A model generated the notes under the pieces. It saw only the letters and a list, made by a program, of their open reading frames with translations, was not told the DNA's origin and ran no database searches. The position numbers and the translations under genes are program-made. 64,000 bases of DNA from Bog-756 sp963734435 (GTDB lineage: Bacteria; Actinomycetota; Acidimicrobiia; Acidimicrobiales; RAAP-2): NCBI GenBank assembly GCA_963734435.1, contig CAVTHA010000005.1, forward strand, positions 124,001-188,000, given 5' to 3'. Below, in pieces: positions 1-10,554 of the stretch; the stretch's first letter is position 1; each line of letters starts with the position of its first letter.

Positions 1-1100
1 AGCGCCCCGACCGGGACGCTCTCGGGCGCGACCAGCTCGCCCTCCTCGTCGTCGACGGCGCGGACACCACCCGGGCCGTCGGGGGCCGCAGGGCCATCAG
101 GGAGTGCATGGCCGCCGGCGGCCCTGGCCCGGGCCCGGGCCTCGACGGCCCGGCCGGTGACCAGGATGGCCACGATGAGCGGGGCCATCACCCCGTGCAG
201 GCGGGCCGCGAACTCGCCGCTCCCGCCGAGGTGCACGTGGCGACCGCCGAGGGCGATCGCCTCGACCGCGCTCACGGCCAGCGCGGCCAGCGTCCCGACG
301 GCGATGAGGGTGTCCATGCTCGTCGCGCCGTGGCGCAGCAGCCGGGCGGTCGTCGCGCAGGAACGGCCAGCCGCCGGCGAGCTCGACGACGATCGCCGAG
401 GCACGAGGACGATCCAGCCCGACGGTCGCGGTCTCGGGGCCGACCAGGGCGACCACGAGGGCGAGCGAGGGCGAGCGGCCACGAGATGACGGCCCGCAGC
501 CCCCAGTGGTCGGGATCGCTCGGCCGACGGGCCGCGGCCCGGTCGTCCACCGGGTGCCGCCGTGTAGCCGACCGCGTCCGACACGCCGCGCACAGGTCCT
601 CGGTGCCCACCTCGGTGGCGTCGTAGGTCACGAAGGCCCGGTTGGTGGCCAGGTTGACCGACGCGCTGCACCACCGCCGGCTGTTCGGCCAGGGCCCGCT
701 CGATCCGGGTGGCGCAGGCGCTGCAGTGCATGCCCCCGAGCGCGAGCTCGGCGGTGGCGAAGGACGTTCCCGTCCGGCAACATCGGCGGGTTCGGTGGGG
801 GCGGTGAGCACCGTGGCGATCCGCCCTGCCGACCGGGGCGGCGGAGTAGCCGGCCCTGACGACGGCCCCGGCCAGCTGCTCGACGCCCAGCCGAGAGGAG
901 TCGTACTCGATCCGGGCCCGAGCGGCGTCGAGGTCGACCGAGGCCGCCCGGACCCCGTCTTGCTCGACGAGGACCTCCTCGATGAGGGCGGCACAGGACT
1001 GACAGTGCATCCCGCTCACGGCCAGCTCGGCGATGGCCGGGCCGCCCGCCCCGGCCGCCGCCGAGGGGCCGGGCGGTGGGGAATCGGGGGAAGCGCTCAC
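1..1100 (-). CDS. copA: Copper-translocating P-type ATPase, N-terminal part (frameshifted, runs off the window)
   Basis: The GTG start at 1100 opens into a heavy-metal-associated domain with the metal motif GMHCQSCAAL, followed near 730 by a second copy, GMHCSACATRIE, and the typical tail VNLATNRAFVTYD. Two tandem HMA domains ahead of a membrane region are the usual N-terminus of copper-exporting P1B ATPases, which pump Cu(I) out of the cytoplasm. The frame breaks between and after the HMA domains, at least three times in 1 kb, so no single frame carries the protein. The catalytic DKTG and the P-type core lie beyond the left edge. The family call is good from the HMA domains, but the metal and the intactness of the gene cannot be judged here. 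Confidence 0.7.
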   Translation of the reverse strand, partial: MSASPDSPPPGPSAAAGAGGPAIAELAVSGMHCQSCAALIEEVLVEQDGVRAASVDLDAARARIEYDSSRLGVEQLAGAVVRAGYSAAPVGRADRHGAHRPHRTRRCCRTGTSFATAELALGGMHCSACATRIERALAEQPAVVQRVGQPGHQPGLRDLRRHRGGHRGPVRGVSDAVGYTAAPGGRPGRGPSAERSRPLGAAGRHLVAARPRSPSWSPWSAPRPRPSGWIVLVPRRSSSSSPAAGRSCATTARLLRHGATSMDTLIAVGTLAALAVSAVEAIALGGRHVHLGGSGEFAARLHGVMAPLIVAILVTGRAVEARARARAAGGHALPDGPAAPDGPGGVRAVDDEEGELVAPESVPVGA

Positions 1101-1143
1101 CCCACCAGCGTAATTGCCGCCGTCAGGGCCTTGCGCATGGCCG

Positions 1144-2506
1144 TCAACCGTCGACCAGGCGCTGGAATTCCTCGTCATGCACCCCGGCGGCCTGCTTGTC
1201 GGCCAGCGACTCCAGCCATTGCTCGGCGGGATCGCTCTGCATGGCGGCCACCATCTGCTTCGGTATGGCCCGCATGACGTAGTCGGCAGGCATCTCCGGG
1301 TCGTGCCGGTCCCGGCGAGCCATCGCCCGGTCGATGAGCGGTTGCCATCTGGCCGCCCTGGCCTGGCTGTTCGCCTCGTCCCGTTCGGCGAACTCGGGCA
1401 GGACCTCGTTCCCGAATAGCTCGATCGACTCCATGATGTGCTCGTGCTCGGTTGTGCCCGGCTTGCATGACGAAGATGAGCTGGTCGATGCCGGCCGCCT
1501 CGTACCGGCGGAGGAACTCGCGGAGCTGCGCCGGCGTTCCGATGGCCCCGCGAAGCCCGGTGTGGTCTCCGGCGGCGGCCTTTGCCCCGAGCGTCCCGTG
1601 GCGGGCGGCCAACGCCGCCTCCGGCGAATACCCCATCTTCCCGCGGCGCTGCAGGAACTCCTGCCACACGTCCGTCTTGGCCGGGACATGGTCGCCGAAG
1701 ACGTAGTAATGGGCCAACGAGTAGCCGAAGAAGTTCGCCCCTTCGAGTCCGCGAGCCAGTGCCTCTTGCTCGTTCCGGGAGCACATCATGGGGGTCACGC
1801 AGGCGACCTGGGGGTTCACCGACAATCCGACCGGGACGCACCGCTCGGTGAGCACGGCCTCATAGTCCTCGACCCACTGCTTGGCGTCTTCCGGCTCGAC
1901 GAAGGCGAAGCTCGAGCGCGCCGATCCCTTTCTCCGCCGCCAGCAGGATCGTGTCCCGCCGGCTGCACGCCACCCACAGCGGTGGGTGGGGCCGCTGGAT
2001 GGGTTTCGGCACGACGTTGCGGGGGGGCATGGACACGAACCTCCCCTCGACACCCCCGAACGGAGTCTCGGTCATGCAACGGATGGCCACCTCGAGGCCC
2101 TCCAGCCAGGCCTCCCGTTTGGTCACCCGATCGACGCCGAACCCGCCCAGCTCGGCCTCGGATGAGGACTCGCCGGTCCCGAACTCCACCCGACCCCCGG
2201 AGACCAGGTCCAACATGGCGAGGCGTTCGGCGATGCGGGCCGGGTGGTTGTACCCGGGCGCCGTCTGGACCACGCCGTGGCCCAACCGGATGCGCTTGGT
2301 CCGCTGACTGGCGGCGGCGAGGAACACCTCGGGGCACTCGAATGGGAGTACTCCTCCAGGAAGTGGTGCTCGACCTCCCAGACGTACTGCACGCCGAGCC
2401 GGTCGGCCAGTTCGATCTGTTCGAGGGCGTCGGTGATGAGTTGCTGCTCGCTGGTGGCGCTCCAGGGGCGGGGGAGCTGGTGCTCGTAGAAGATGCCGAA
2501 CTTCAC
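1144..2506 (-). CDS. LLM class (luciferase-like) flavin-dependent oxidoreductase, frameshifted
   Basis: The gene starts MKFGIFYEHQLPRPW at 2506 and reads as a bacterial-luciferase-like TIM barrel. The segments GVQYVWEVEHHFLEEYSHS, RLGHGVVQTAPGYNHPARIA and GRVEFGTGESS are diagnostic of the FMN/F420-dependent monooxygenase family. The continuous protein has to be joined from three frames, with breaks near 2340, 1915 and 1460. The C-terminal part (GIDQLIFVMQAG) ends at a TGA at 1144. The joined length of about 450 residues is normal for the longer members of this family. The substrate is unknown. In actinobacteria many paralogues are F420-dependent, but nothing visible here fixes the cofactor. 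The breaks look like sequencing indels because the protein is well conserved on both sides of each. Confidence 0.75.
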
Positions 2507-2653
2507 GGCCGCTCCCCGCGGTGGCGGGCTTGGACCCCGGGCGGACGGCGCGGCAACTCGTCGGCGGTGAGGTGGGTCTGCACGCTGGGCATGGCGTCGA
2601 GTGTAGGTGGGCCCCGGGGTTGAGGCCGGTCGACGAGCCGATCGAGGGGCGGG

Positions 2654-5004
2654 TCAGCTGACCACGGCGCTGCCGGCGTAGTCGGCGATGAGGAGCTCCG
2701 CGTCGGGTCCGTGCAACGGCCGGGACATGAGGAACCCCTGGCCCTGGCCGCATCCCAGGTCGACCAGTCGGTGCAGCTGGCTCTCGTGCTCTATGCCCTC
2801 GGCGATCACCTCCAACCCGAGGCTTCCGGCCAGGCCGATGATGGCGGTCACCAGGGCCGAACTGGCTGTGTCGGTTCCCATCAGAGGGTCGATGAACGAT
2901 TTGTCGATCTTCAGCACGTCGACCGGGAAACGCTGGAGATGACTGAGCGACGAGTAGCCCGTCCCGAAGTCGTCGACGGCGATCCGGGTTCCCATCGACC
3001 GCAACTCCGAAAGAGCGCGGATGGCCCGTTCGGGCTCCTTCATGAGGACGCTCTCAGTGACCTCGAGGATGAGCCGGTGAGGGTCGATCCCGCTCAGGGC
3101 CAGCGCCGTCCGGACCTCGTCGCCCAGGTGGGGCGACATCAGCTGGCGCCGCGACAGGTTGACCGAGAGGCTCAACTCGTCACCGGCGCGCGGTGTCCAG
3201 GCCGCCAGCTGTTCGCACGCTTCGACCAGCACCCAGCGCCCGAGGGGGACGATGAAGCCGGTCTCCTCGGCGATCGGGATGAACCGGAGGGGGGCGACTT
3301 CACCGAGGGTCGGATGCCCCCAGCGGACGAGTGCCTCGAACCCGCGGAGTCGGTTGTCTGACAGGGAGATGATCGGCTGGTACTGCAGGAAGAATTTCCG
3401 AGCGGCCGAGCGCCCATCGGAATCCGTTGGTGAGGTCGAGCCGTTCGAGCATGCGGGAACGCATCGACGGCTGGAAGACCTCGACGCAGTTCTTCCCACC
3501 CTCCTTCGCCTCGTACATGGCCGAGTCCGCCTCGCTCAGGAGTTGCTCGGTGGTCTTACCCGCTTCGCCGTAGGCCACGCCGACGCTGATGGAGAGCCCG
3601 ACTTGGTGGCCTTCGAAGTCGGGGGCGTCCCGGAGGACGCTCGACGATACGACGGGCGAAGTCGACCGCCGCATCGGGGTGCTCGATGTCGACCATGAGC
3701 ACCGCGAACTCGTCCCCGCCGAGCCGGGCAACGGTGTCGCCCGGTCGCACGATGGAGGTGAGCAGCCGGCTGGCCCTCACGAGGACATTGTCGCCGACGT
3801 GGTGCCCCAGGGTGTCGTTCACCGTCTTGAACCCGTCGAGGTCACCGAAGCACAGGGCTACCGAGCGCCCGCTCCGCGGCGCCGCCGCCAGGGCGTGCTC
3901 GACCCGGTCGTGGAGCAGTGCCCGATTGGCCAGCCCGGTGAGCTCGTCGTGGAAAGCCAGGTGCCGCAGATCGGTCTCGAGGGAGTCGCGTTGACGGTGC
4001 GAGGCTTCGAGGGCGCGGGCATGGATCTCGATCTCGTTGGTCTGTCCGGTGATCTGCCCGATGAGCCACATCATCCGGAGGTAGATGAGGGCGAACACCG
4101 CCACGCAGAGCGCGGACAGGGCAGGGACGTCGGTCGGCTGGCCGAGGGAGCTGGCCACCAGCAGGATGCTCGGGGGGACGAAGCCGGCGAACGCCACGGC
4201 CGGTATCCGGCTCCGGCCGTTGGTCTCGCGCCGGTAGACGTTCGGAACCGGCTTGGGGGCGATGGGCGTGGCCTCGGCCGCCGACGGGTGGAGGGCGGCG
4301 GCGCCGACGAGCACATAGGCGACGAGCAGACCGGCCTCGACCGGGCGCGCCGCTCTGGGAGCCGTTGTGGAGCACCAGCAGGCCGTAGAAGAAATCGGAT
4401 GCCGACGTGACGAGGAGGCCAGCGGCGAGCATCCGAAAGCACGGTCTTTCTGGCATGCCGAAGACGAGGGATCGCAGAACGACGAACACCAGCACGATGT
4501 CGAGGATCGGGTACGAAAGCATGGCGAGCCGGGCCACTGAGGTCATCGAGTTGCTGGCGGCATAGGAGGCCATGAGGAAATGCCACGAGACGGCCAGTGC
4601 GCCGAGGGCGATGATCGCCGCATCGGTGTCGTCCTCGCGCCGCCCGGTCTGGTTGGGATCTCGCCCGAGCCGCAGGACCGCCCCGACGATGCACGTGTAG
4701 CCGGCCAGGTACAGCGCATAGCTCGCCGAAGGGTCGGGCCTGGCGGCGTGGGGTGGAGGCCGCGGACGAGGGTGAGGACATCGCCGACCGACGTGGCGGC
4801 CAGCCCGAGGGCCAGGAGGTACCAGCCCAGCGGGTCGTTCGGCCGGTGGATGTGGATCCCGACCAGGACACAGACGACCGACCCCGTCCCCACCACCAGG
4901 TAGAGGACGTCGCGGGCGCTGCCCGCCGGGACCAGGAGGTAGCCGGTCACCAGGCACAGACCGAGCACCAGGACGAACTTCCACGCCTTCGTTGTCAGTC
5001 CCAT
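2654..5004 (-). CDS. Membrane GGDEF-EAL protein (diguanylate cyclase / c-di-GMP phosphodiesterase), frameshifted
   Basis: The N-terminal third, from MGLTTKAWKFVLVLGLCL at 5004, contains a run of hydrophobic helices and is probably a membrane sensor. It is followed by a GGDEF domain with the intact active-site motif RLGGDEF. RPGD sits five residues before it, which is the product-inhibition I-site. The EAL domain keeps FEALVRW, the metal-binding VNLSRRQL and EVTES, DDFGTGYSSL, LKIDKSFI and EVIAEGIE, so both halves look catalytically competent. The protein would make and/or degrade cyclic di-GMP at the membrane. The reading frame must be joined across about four breaks (near 4680, 4330, 3650 and 3410). 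Expected total length is about 780 residues. Confidence 0.85.
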
Positions 5005-5166
5005 CGCTCCCTCGGCCCTCTCGACTTCGTCATATCGGCCGATTCGTGGTCGTGGTTGAGGACCGGGGCTGTCGCCCTGCGGTCCTCAGGGCGGCCGTCC
5101 CACCGGCGACACCGTCTCGGGACCGACCGGCTCGGCGCCGGAGCTCGGCCGCTACGGTTGTGGGCC

Positions 5167-5985
5167 GTGCCGACCTTCGTGGACCGGACCCGCATGGTGG
5201 AGCTCCTCCGAGGGGAGTACGCAGCCATCGCCGCGCTGTGCTCGGCGCTGTCCAAGGATGACTGGGACCGGGCCACCTGCCTACCGGGTTGGACGGTCCA
5301 CGACGTGCTGAGCCATGTGATCGGGACGGAAGCGTCGCTGTGCGGGGACCCCCCGCCGGATGCGGATATCTCGCATCTCGGCCACATGCGCAACCCGATC
5401 GCCGAGGCCAACGAGGTCTGGGTCGAGTCCTTGCGATCCGTCGACGGCGAGGAGATGCTCGCTCGCTTCGGGGACGTGACCGGTCGGCGCCTGGCCGCCC
5501 TCGACGCCATGACTCAGGGTGACTTCGATGCACCATCGTGGACACCGGCCGGCCGCGACGAGACCTATGGAAGGTTCATGAGGATCCGGCATTTCGACTG
5601 CTTCATGCATGAGCACGACATCCGCGCCGCCGTGGGGGCGTCGCCGCGGGGCGCCGCCGATGACGTCCGCTCGGCCCTGGACGAGGTGGCGACCGGGATC
5701 GGCTACATCGTGGGCCGGCGCGCCGCCCTGCCCGAGGGAACCACCGTCCGGATCGACCTCACCGGCGCGGTGACCTGCACTTACCTGGTCAAGGTGGAAG
5801 GCCGGGCGGCCATGGTCGATTGGCTCGAAGGGCCCGCCTCGGTGGGCGTCGAATTGCCGGCCATGCTGTTCCTTCGGCTGGCGGGAGGGCGGGACGACCA
5901 GCCCAGCTCCGGCGAGGCCGTCGCCTTTTCGGGGGACCGGGCCCTCGGCGAGCAGCTGGTCGCCAACCTCGCCTTTACGATCTGA
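5167..5985 (+). CDS. Maleylpyruvate isomerase family, mycothiol-dependent enzyme
   Basis: The 272-residue product begins VPTFVDRTRMVELLRGEY. It has the N-terminal metal-binding DinB-like fold of the MDMPI family (LPGWTVHDVLSHVIG, where the His is a metal ligand) and the C-terminal SCP-like half. The motif MHEHDIRAAVG supplies the other usual ligand region. Family members use mycothiol or act as thiol S-transferases in actinobacteria; the specific substrate is unknown. The GTG at 5167 was chosen because conserved sequence starts there, although the frame is open further upstream. The 3' end overlaps the convergent acetyltransferase gene by 11 bp. Confidence 0.85.
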   Translation: MPTFVDRTRMVELLRGEYAAIAALCSALSKDDWDRATCLPGWTVHDVLSHVIGTEASLCGDPPPDADISHLGHMRNPIAEANEVWVESLRSVDGEEMLARFGDVTGRRLAALDAMTQGDFDAPSWTPAGRDETYGRFMRIRHFDCFMHEHDIRAAVGASPRGAADDVRSALDEVATGIGYIVGRRAALPEGTTVRIDLTGAVTCTYLVKVEGRAAMVDWLEGPASVGVELPAMLFLRLAGGRDDQPSSGEAVAFSGDRALGEQLVANLAFTI

Positions 5986-6523
5986 GCCGGTTCCCCCCGG
6001 CGGAAGGCCGCACATCGGACCGAGCGGTCCCGAGTCTGTCGAGCTCGACCCCGGACAACCGGTAGGTGGTCCACCCGCTCAGGGGGACGGCCCCGAGCGA
6101 TCGGTAGAAGCGCAGAGCAGGTTCGTTCCAGTCCAGCACCGACCACTCGACACGGGGATAACCGGCACGGTGGGCGGTGGCGGCCAGCTCCGAGACGAGG
6201 GCCCGACCGACGCCTCGACCGCGGGCCTCTGGCCGGACGTAGAGGTCCTCCAGGTGGATCCCGCTCCGGCCGGTCCAGGTGGAGAAGGTGAGGAACCACA
6301 CGGCCATCCCGACGACCCGGCCCTTCACCGCCGCTACGTAGGAGAAGACGGTCGGAGCCTGGGCGAAGAGGGCGTCGTGGAGCTGCTCCCGGTCCACCTC
6401 GACCGCTCCCGGTGATCGCTCGAACTCGGCCAGGTCGTGGATCATCTGGACGAGATGGTCGACGTCCTGCGGGACTGCCGGGCGTACCGCCACGTCCGGC
6501 TCGCCGGACGGGCGGGCGGTCAT
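5975..6523 (-). CDS. GNAT family N-acetyltransferase (diamine acetyltransferase-like)
   Basis: The 182-residue protein has the complete GNAT core. The acetyl-CoA-binding segment LEDLYVRPEARGRGVGRAL carries the Q/RxxGxG/A signature, and LDWNEPALRFYRSLGA is the usual beta-6/alpha-4 region. The N-terminal VRPAVPQDVDHLVQMIHDLA resembles spermidine/diamine acetyltransferases (SAT1-like), so a small amine is a plausible substrate, but this is inference. The start codon lies within the stop of the upstream oxidoreductase (4-bp overlap), so the two genes are probably co-transcribed. The 3' end overlaps the convergent mycothiol-enzyme gene. Confidence 0.85.
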   Translation of the reverse strand: MTARPSGEPDVAVRPAVPQDVDHLVQMIHDLAEFERSPGAVEVDREQLHDALFAQAPTVFSYVAAVKGRVVGMAVWFLTFSTWTGRSGIHLEDLYVRPEARGRGVGRALVSELAATAHRAGYPRVEWSVLDWNEPALRFYRSLGAVPLSGWTTYRLSGVELDRLGTARSDVRPSAGGNRLRS

Positions 6524-7491
6524 GGGATGAGGACCACCCGCCCGAAGGCCTGACGGCTCTCGATGTAGGCATGGGCCTCTGTGGCCTGCGCCAACGGGTA
6601 GCGGCGGTCGATGACCACCTGGAGGAGGCCGGCAGCGATGTCGTTCAGGTGACCGGCGATGATGGCATGGGCCCGCGGGCCCAAGAAGAGCTCGGCGCCC
6701 AGGAAGTAGCCGACCAAGGTCTGGTTGTTGGGGCGGAGGGTGGAGATGTCCAACCTGTCCGACTGCTCCCGGCCGGCGTCACCGAAGGAGATGCACCGGC
6801 CCCGATAGGCCAGGCAGTGCAGGCTCTTCTGCAGCGTGGGCCCCCCGACGGAGTCGACGATGACGTCCGCACCCCGCCCTCCGGTCAGCCGGCGGACCGC
6901 CTCGACGAAGTCCTCCGCCGTGTAGTCGATGCCGTGGTCGAGGCCCAGGGGGACCAGCCGTTCGAGCCGGTGGCGGCTCGAGGCCGTGGCGAGCACGGTG
7001 GCCCCGGCCCGCTTGGCCAGCTGGATGGCGGCGATGCCCACCCCGCTGGCCCCCGCCTGGATGAGCGCCGTCTCCCCGGCCTGCAGCCGCCCGAACTCGA
7101 AGAGGCAGTCGTCGGCCGTGCCGAAAGGCACGGGTACACAGGCCGCCTCTTCGATGCTGAGCCCGGCGGGAATGCGCCAGCAGAACGGTTCGCCGACGGC
7201 CCGCAGCTCGGCGTGTGATCCGTCGAGCCCCACCGTGACCACTCGGTCGCCCTCGGCCAGGCCGGCCACCCCATCGCCGGTGGCGACGACGGTGCCGGCG
7301 CACTGGTAACCGACGATGTGGGGCAGGCGCGGGACATCCCCTCCCAGACGATTGAGGGTATCGCCCCCCTCGATGCTGATCGCCTCGACGCGCACGAGGA
7401 CCTCGCCGGGCGCGGGGGAGGGGTCGGGAACCTCTTCGTAGCGGAACACCTCGGGCCCGCCCGTCGTGTAGTACACGGCTGCCTTCATCAC
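6520..7491 (-). CDS. Zinc-independent MDR oxidoreductase (NADPH:quinone reductase-like)
   Basis: The 323-residue protein starts MMKAAVYYTTGGPEVFRY. It follows the quinone oxidoreductase pattern: the GroES-like N-terminal domain (VGYQCAGTVVATGDGV), then a Rossmann fold with ALIQAGASGVGIAAIQLAK as the nucleotide loop. The structural and catalytic zinc cysteines of classical alcohol dehydrogenases are absent, which fits the QOR/zeta-crystallin branch. It would reduce quinones or enones with NADPH in the cytoplasm. It forms a two-gene unit with the overlapping acetyltransferase downstream. Confidence 0.88.
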   Translation of the reverse strand: MMKAAVYYTTGGPEVFRYEEVPDPSPAPGEVLVRVEAISIEGGDTLNRLGGDVPRLPHIVGYQCAGTVVATGDGVAGLAEGDRVVTVGLDGSHAELRAVGEPFCWRIPAGLSIEEAACVPVPFGTADDCLFEFGRLQAGETALIQAGASGVGIAAIQLAKRAGATVLATASSRHRLERLVPLGLDHGIDYTAEDFVEAVRRLTGGRGADVIVDSVGGPTLQKSLHCLAYRGRCISFGDAGREQSDRLDISTLRPNNQTLVGYFLGAELFLGPRAHAIIAGHLNDIAAGLLQVVIDRRYPLAQATEAHAYIESRQAFGRVVLIP

Positions 7492-7559
7492 GCCTCCCGG
7501 CCGATCGGTCGGTCTACCCTAACGCCGGTCCGCAGCCCGACCGGCCGCACTGCGCCGAG

Positions 7560-9131
7560 TCATGGTCTCCGGTTGAGCCGGGCGAACATTCCCTTCTGTG
7601 CCGAGTAGAGCGACGGGAATTCGGCGAACAGCCGGTCGTAGGTATGGCGGTGCGCCGGGTCGGGCAGGTGGGTGGCTTCCAGGGGGACGAGTCCGGCCAG
7701 CTCGCCCGGTCGTACCCGGCCGAGTGCCAGGCCGGCGAGCAGGGCGCTGCCCCGCAGGTTGGCGTGCTGGGCGTCGGCGACCTGCTCGATGGGCCGGTCG
7801 AGGACGCTGGCATAGATCGAGCACCAGAGCGGGGAGGTGGCGCCCCCGCCCACGGCCCGGATCGGGCCGAGCCGCCGCCCCACGAACCGTTCGAGTGCGC
7901 TGGCCAGCCAGCGAGCGTTGAAGGCGACCCCCTCGAGGACGGCGCGGGCCACCTCGGCCCGGGTCGTCCGGAGGGACAGGTTGTGAAAACCACCTCGGGC
8001 CGAACGGTTGTCGACCGGGGTCCGCTCCCCGGCCAGCCAGGGGGTGAAGATGAGACCCCCGCTCCCCGCTTCGGCCTCGGCGGCCAGGGCGGTCAGCTGG
8101 TCGTAGGAGTGCTGGTCGCCGTCGCCGGGCAACCACCCCTTGAGCCATTCGAGGGCCGCCCCTCCCGAATCCTGGTTGTTGGCCACCAGGTTGAGCCCGT
8201 CGAGAAAACCGGGCACCGTCGCCATCTGCCGGATGGGGTCGGTCTTCTTGGCGGGGTAGGGACAGCTCATCCAGCTGGTGGTGGACACGGCCAGGTGGGC
8301 CTGATGGGCCAGCACCGCCCCAGCCCCGGCCGCGGCCGAGTGGAGGTCCGGGGTACCGGCCACCACGGGGATGCCGGGGCGGAGCCCGAGCTCGTCGGCG
8401 ATCTCGGGCAGCACCCCACCGACCACACTGCCGGTCCTGATCAGCGGGGGGAGCTTGGGCGCCGGAAGGCCCGACAGGCCGATGAGCTGGGAATCGTAGG
8501 CCTCATGCCCGGGACGACGGTTGTCGGTGAGCCAGGCCCCGGCCATCGAGGCCGGCGTGGCGGCCGCCACTCCGGTGAAGCGCATCGACAAATAGTCGAC
8601 GGGCTCGAGGTACCAGCGGGTGGCCCTGGCCACCTCGGGGAGCTCGTGCTCGACGAAGAGCATGTGGCCGATGGGATCGGCTCCGGACGTCGACGGCGCC
8701 CCACCGCTCCGGCGGATCCATCGGGCCAGGGTCACCGGTGCATACCCGGCCACCGGTCCGCCGACGGCCCGGCGGACCAGGGGGCCGCCACGGCAATCGA
8801 GCCACATCAGGCACTCGCCCACCGGATGCCCGCTCCCGTCGACGGGGACCGTGCTGGCCCACTGCCCCGTGCATGACACCGTCACGATGTCCCCGTCTCC
8901 CACCACCCCGGAGTCGACTGCCCGTCGGCTGGCCTCGCAGACGAGCCGCCACCACAGCTCGGCGTCCTGGGTGGCGCCGCCGTCGGCCGTGCGCCGGGTG
9001 GCGACCGGCAGGTGTTCGCCATACGCCACCGTGCCGGTGAGCGATACCAGGCCGACCTTCGGGCCGCCCGTGCCCAGGTCGACGGCCAGGGCGAAGAGGT
9101 CTCCGGCGTCCCGATCGGACGGCGGGATCAC
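7560..9131 (-). CDS. FGGY family carbohydrate kinase (xylulokinase-like)
   Basis: The 523-residue protein has the two actin-like domains of FGGY kinases. The N-terminal phosphate loop is FALAVDLGTGGPKVGLVS, and MWLDCRGG and GTPDLHSAAAGAGAV occur at the expected places. It is closest in layout to xylulokinases, which phosphorylate D-xylulose to xylulose 5-phosphate, but related enzymes act on other polyols and ketoses and the sugar cannot be read from sequence alone. The frame is intact over 1.57 kb. It sits with a PLP lyase-like gene and a Gfo/Idh/MocA oxidoreductase on the same strand, which may form a sugar or polyol degradation unit. Confidence 0.85.
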   Translation of the reverse strand: MIPPSDRDAGDLFALAVDLGTGGPKVGLVSLTGTVAYGEHLPVATRRTADGGATQDAELWWRLVCEASRRAVDSGVVGDGDIVTVSCTGQWASTVPVDGSGHPVGECLMWLDCRGGPLVRRAVGGPVAGYAPVTLARWIRRSGGAPSTSGADPIGHMLFVEHELPEVARATRWYLEPVDYLSMRFTGVAAATPASMAGAWLTDNRRPGHEAYDSQLIGLSGLPAPKLPPLIRTGSVVGGVLPEIADELGLRPGIPVVAGTPDLHSAAAGAGAVLAHQAHLAVSTTSWMSCPYPAKKTDPIRQMATVPGFLDGLNLVANNQDSGGAALEWLKGWLPGDGDQHSYDQLTALAAEAEAGSGGLIFTPWLAGERTPVDNRSARGGFHNLSLRTTRAEVARAVLEGVAFNARWLASALERFVGRRLGPIRAVGGGATSPLWCSIYASVLDRPIEQVADAQHANLRGSALLAGLALGRVRPGELAGLVPLEATHLPDPAHRHTYDRLFAEFPSLYSAQKGMFARLNRRP

Positions 9132-9155
9132 CTTCGGGCCGAAGGCCGCACTGCT

Positions 9156-10547
9156 TCAGCCATCGGCCGGAACGGCCTGCTGTGCGTCCATCATCTCCGC
9201 CATGACCGTCTTGATGAACTCCTCCGCCTCGTCGGTCATCCCTCCGGCGACGCCTCCGTAGATGGCGCCGGTCTTGGGCACCTCGCCGGCGTGGACGGCG
9301 GCGTAGGCCACCGCGTCGTTGAGATCCGCCGCGAACAGGTCGGCCACGCCCGCCTGGGTCTGCGGCCGGGTGACGGCCATGTGAAGGGCGTTCGGGTACT
9401 GCTGCCCGTTGAACCGCCAGCCACGGTCGCGCATGAAGTCGTTCACGTGGTAGATGTCGAACTGGTCCGACGTGAAGCTGAACAGGAAGGTGGGGTCACC
9501 GAGGATCGCCAGCTCGGGATGGGAGCGGACGGCGTCCTGCATGGCCGCCGAAGTGGCGAAGATGTCCTGGGCGTAGCGGCGGTACCCTTCCCGGCCCAGC
9601 TGGACCATGGCGGCCCAGGTGGCGGCGATGAGGCCCCCTGAGCGCGATCCCTCCATGCCGGGCGAGCAGTACTTGCCGCCGCTCCAGTCGGTGCGGAAGA
9701 AGTACTGGGCGTCGCGGAGCGCCTTGTCGCGGAAGGTGAGCACCGAGGTCCCTTTGAAGGCATAGCCGTACTTGTGGGTGTCGGCCGACATCGAGGTCAC
9801 CCCCGGAAGCCGGTAGTCGAACACCGGGATGTCGTAGCCGAGCTCCTGGCCGAACGGGAGGATGAATCCACCGAGACAGCTGTCCACGTGCAGTCCGACC
9901 CCACGCCGCAACGCCAACTCCGAGAGGGCCTCGATCGGGTCGACCGTGCCGTAGCCGTAGTTACAGGCCGAGCCGATGACCGCCACCGTGTTGGCGTCGA
10001 TGTGTCGGTCCACCCAGTCCACGTCGACCAGCGTGCTGTCCGGGTCGACCGGCGCGACCCGCAGGTCGATGCCGAACAGATGGCATGCCTTGTCGAATGC
10101 CGGGTGCCCGGTCTCCGGCTTGATCACGTTCGGCCGGACGATTCCGCGGGCCTGTGCCCCATGCTCGCGGTAGGCCAGCATGGCATGGCAGATGCTGCCC
10201 GTGCCGCCCGTGGCCACCAGGCCCACCGGGTCGCCGTCGGTGACCGCATCGGCGTGCAGGAGGTCGAGGGTCATGGCGATGATCTCGGCCTCGAATTTCG
10301 TTGCGCTCGGGCACATGTCTCGCTGCAGCACGTTGACGTGGGCGAAGAGGCCGAACGCTTCGTTCATGAACCGGTAGTGGTCGTGATCGCCGCAGTACAT
10401 GGTGCCCGAGCACTTGCCCGACTCCCAGGTGGCGTCCTCCTCGGTGGCCATGGTCTTCAGCTCGGCGAGGATCTCCGACCGCGGGGTTCCTGACTCTGGG
10501 AGCCGGCGGTGCACCTCGTACCGGTCTGCGTAGGGGAATGTGCTCAT
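9156..10547 (-). CDS. PLP-dependent lyase/decarboxylase of the sphingosine-1-phosphate lyase type
   Basis: This is a group II PLP-decarboxylase fold protein of 463 residues. The cofactor lysine lies in SMSADTHKYGYAFKG, a form typical of sphingosine-1-phosphate lyases, and the substrate region HDHYRFMNEAFGLFAHVN and cofactor region ATGGTGSICHAML are also present. Eukaryotic and bacterial S1P lyases cleave phosphorylated long-chain bases into an aldehyde and ethanolamine phosphate. Related bacterial enzymes decarboxylate amino acids, so the reaction is not certain. The ATG at 10547 was preferred over the upstream open frame because an AAGGAG lies seven bases before it. Neighbours on the same strand are a sugar kinase and a Gfo/Idh/MocA oxidoreductase. 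Confidence 0.8.
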   Translation of the reverse strand: MSTFPYADRYEVHRRLPESGTPRSEILAELKTMATEEDATWESGKCSGTMYCGDHDHYRFMNEAFGLFAHVNVLQRDMCPSATKFEAEIIAMTLDLLHADAVTDGDPVGLVATGGTGSICHAMLAYREHGAQARGIVRPNVIKPETGHPAFDKACHLFGIDLRVAPVDPDSTLVDVDWVDRHIDANTVAVIGSACNYGYGTVDPIEALSELALRRGVGLHVDSCLGGFILPFGQELGYDIPVFDYRLPGVTSMSADTHKYGYAFKGTSVLTFRDKALRDAQYFFRTDWSGGKYCSPGMEGSRSGGLIAATWAAMVQLGREGYRRYAQDIFATSAAMQDAVRSHPELAILGDPTFLFSFTSDQFDIYHVNDFMRDRGWRFNGQQYPNALHMAVTRPQTQAGVADLFAADLNDAVAYAAVHAGEVPKTGAIYGGVAGGMTDEAEEFIKTVMAEMMDAQQAVPADG

Positions 10548-10554
10548 GGACTGA

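Noticed and set aside
3589..4410. Plus-strand open frame of 273 codons
   Set aside because: Antisense to the GGDEF domain; no recognisable domain, only composition bias.
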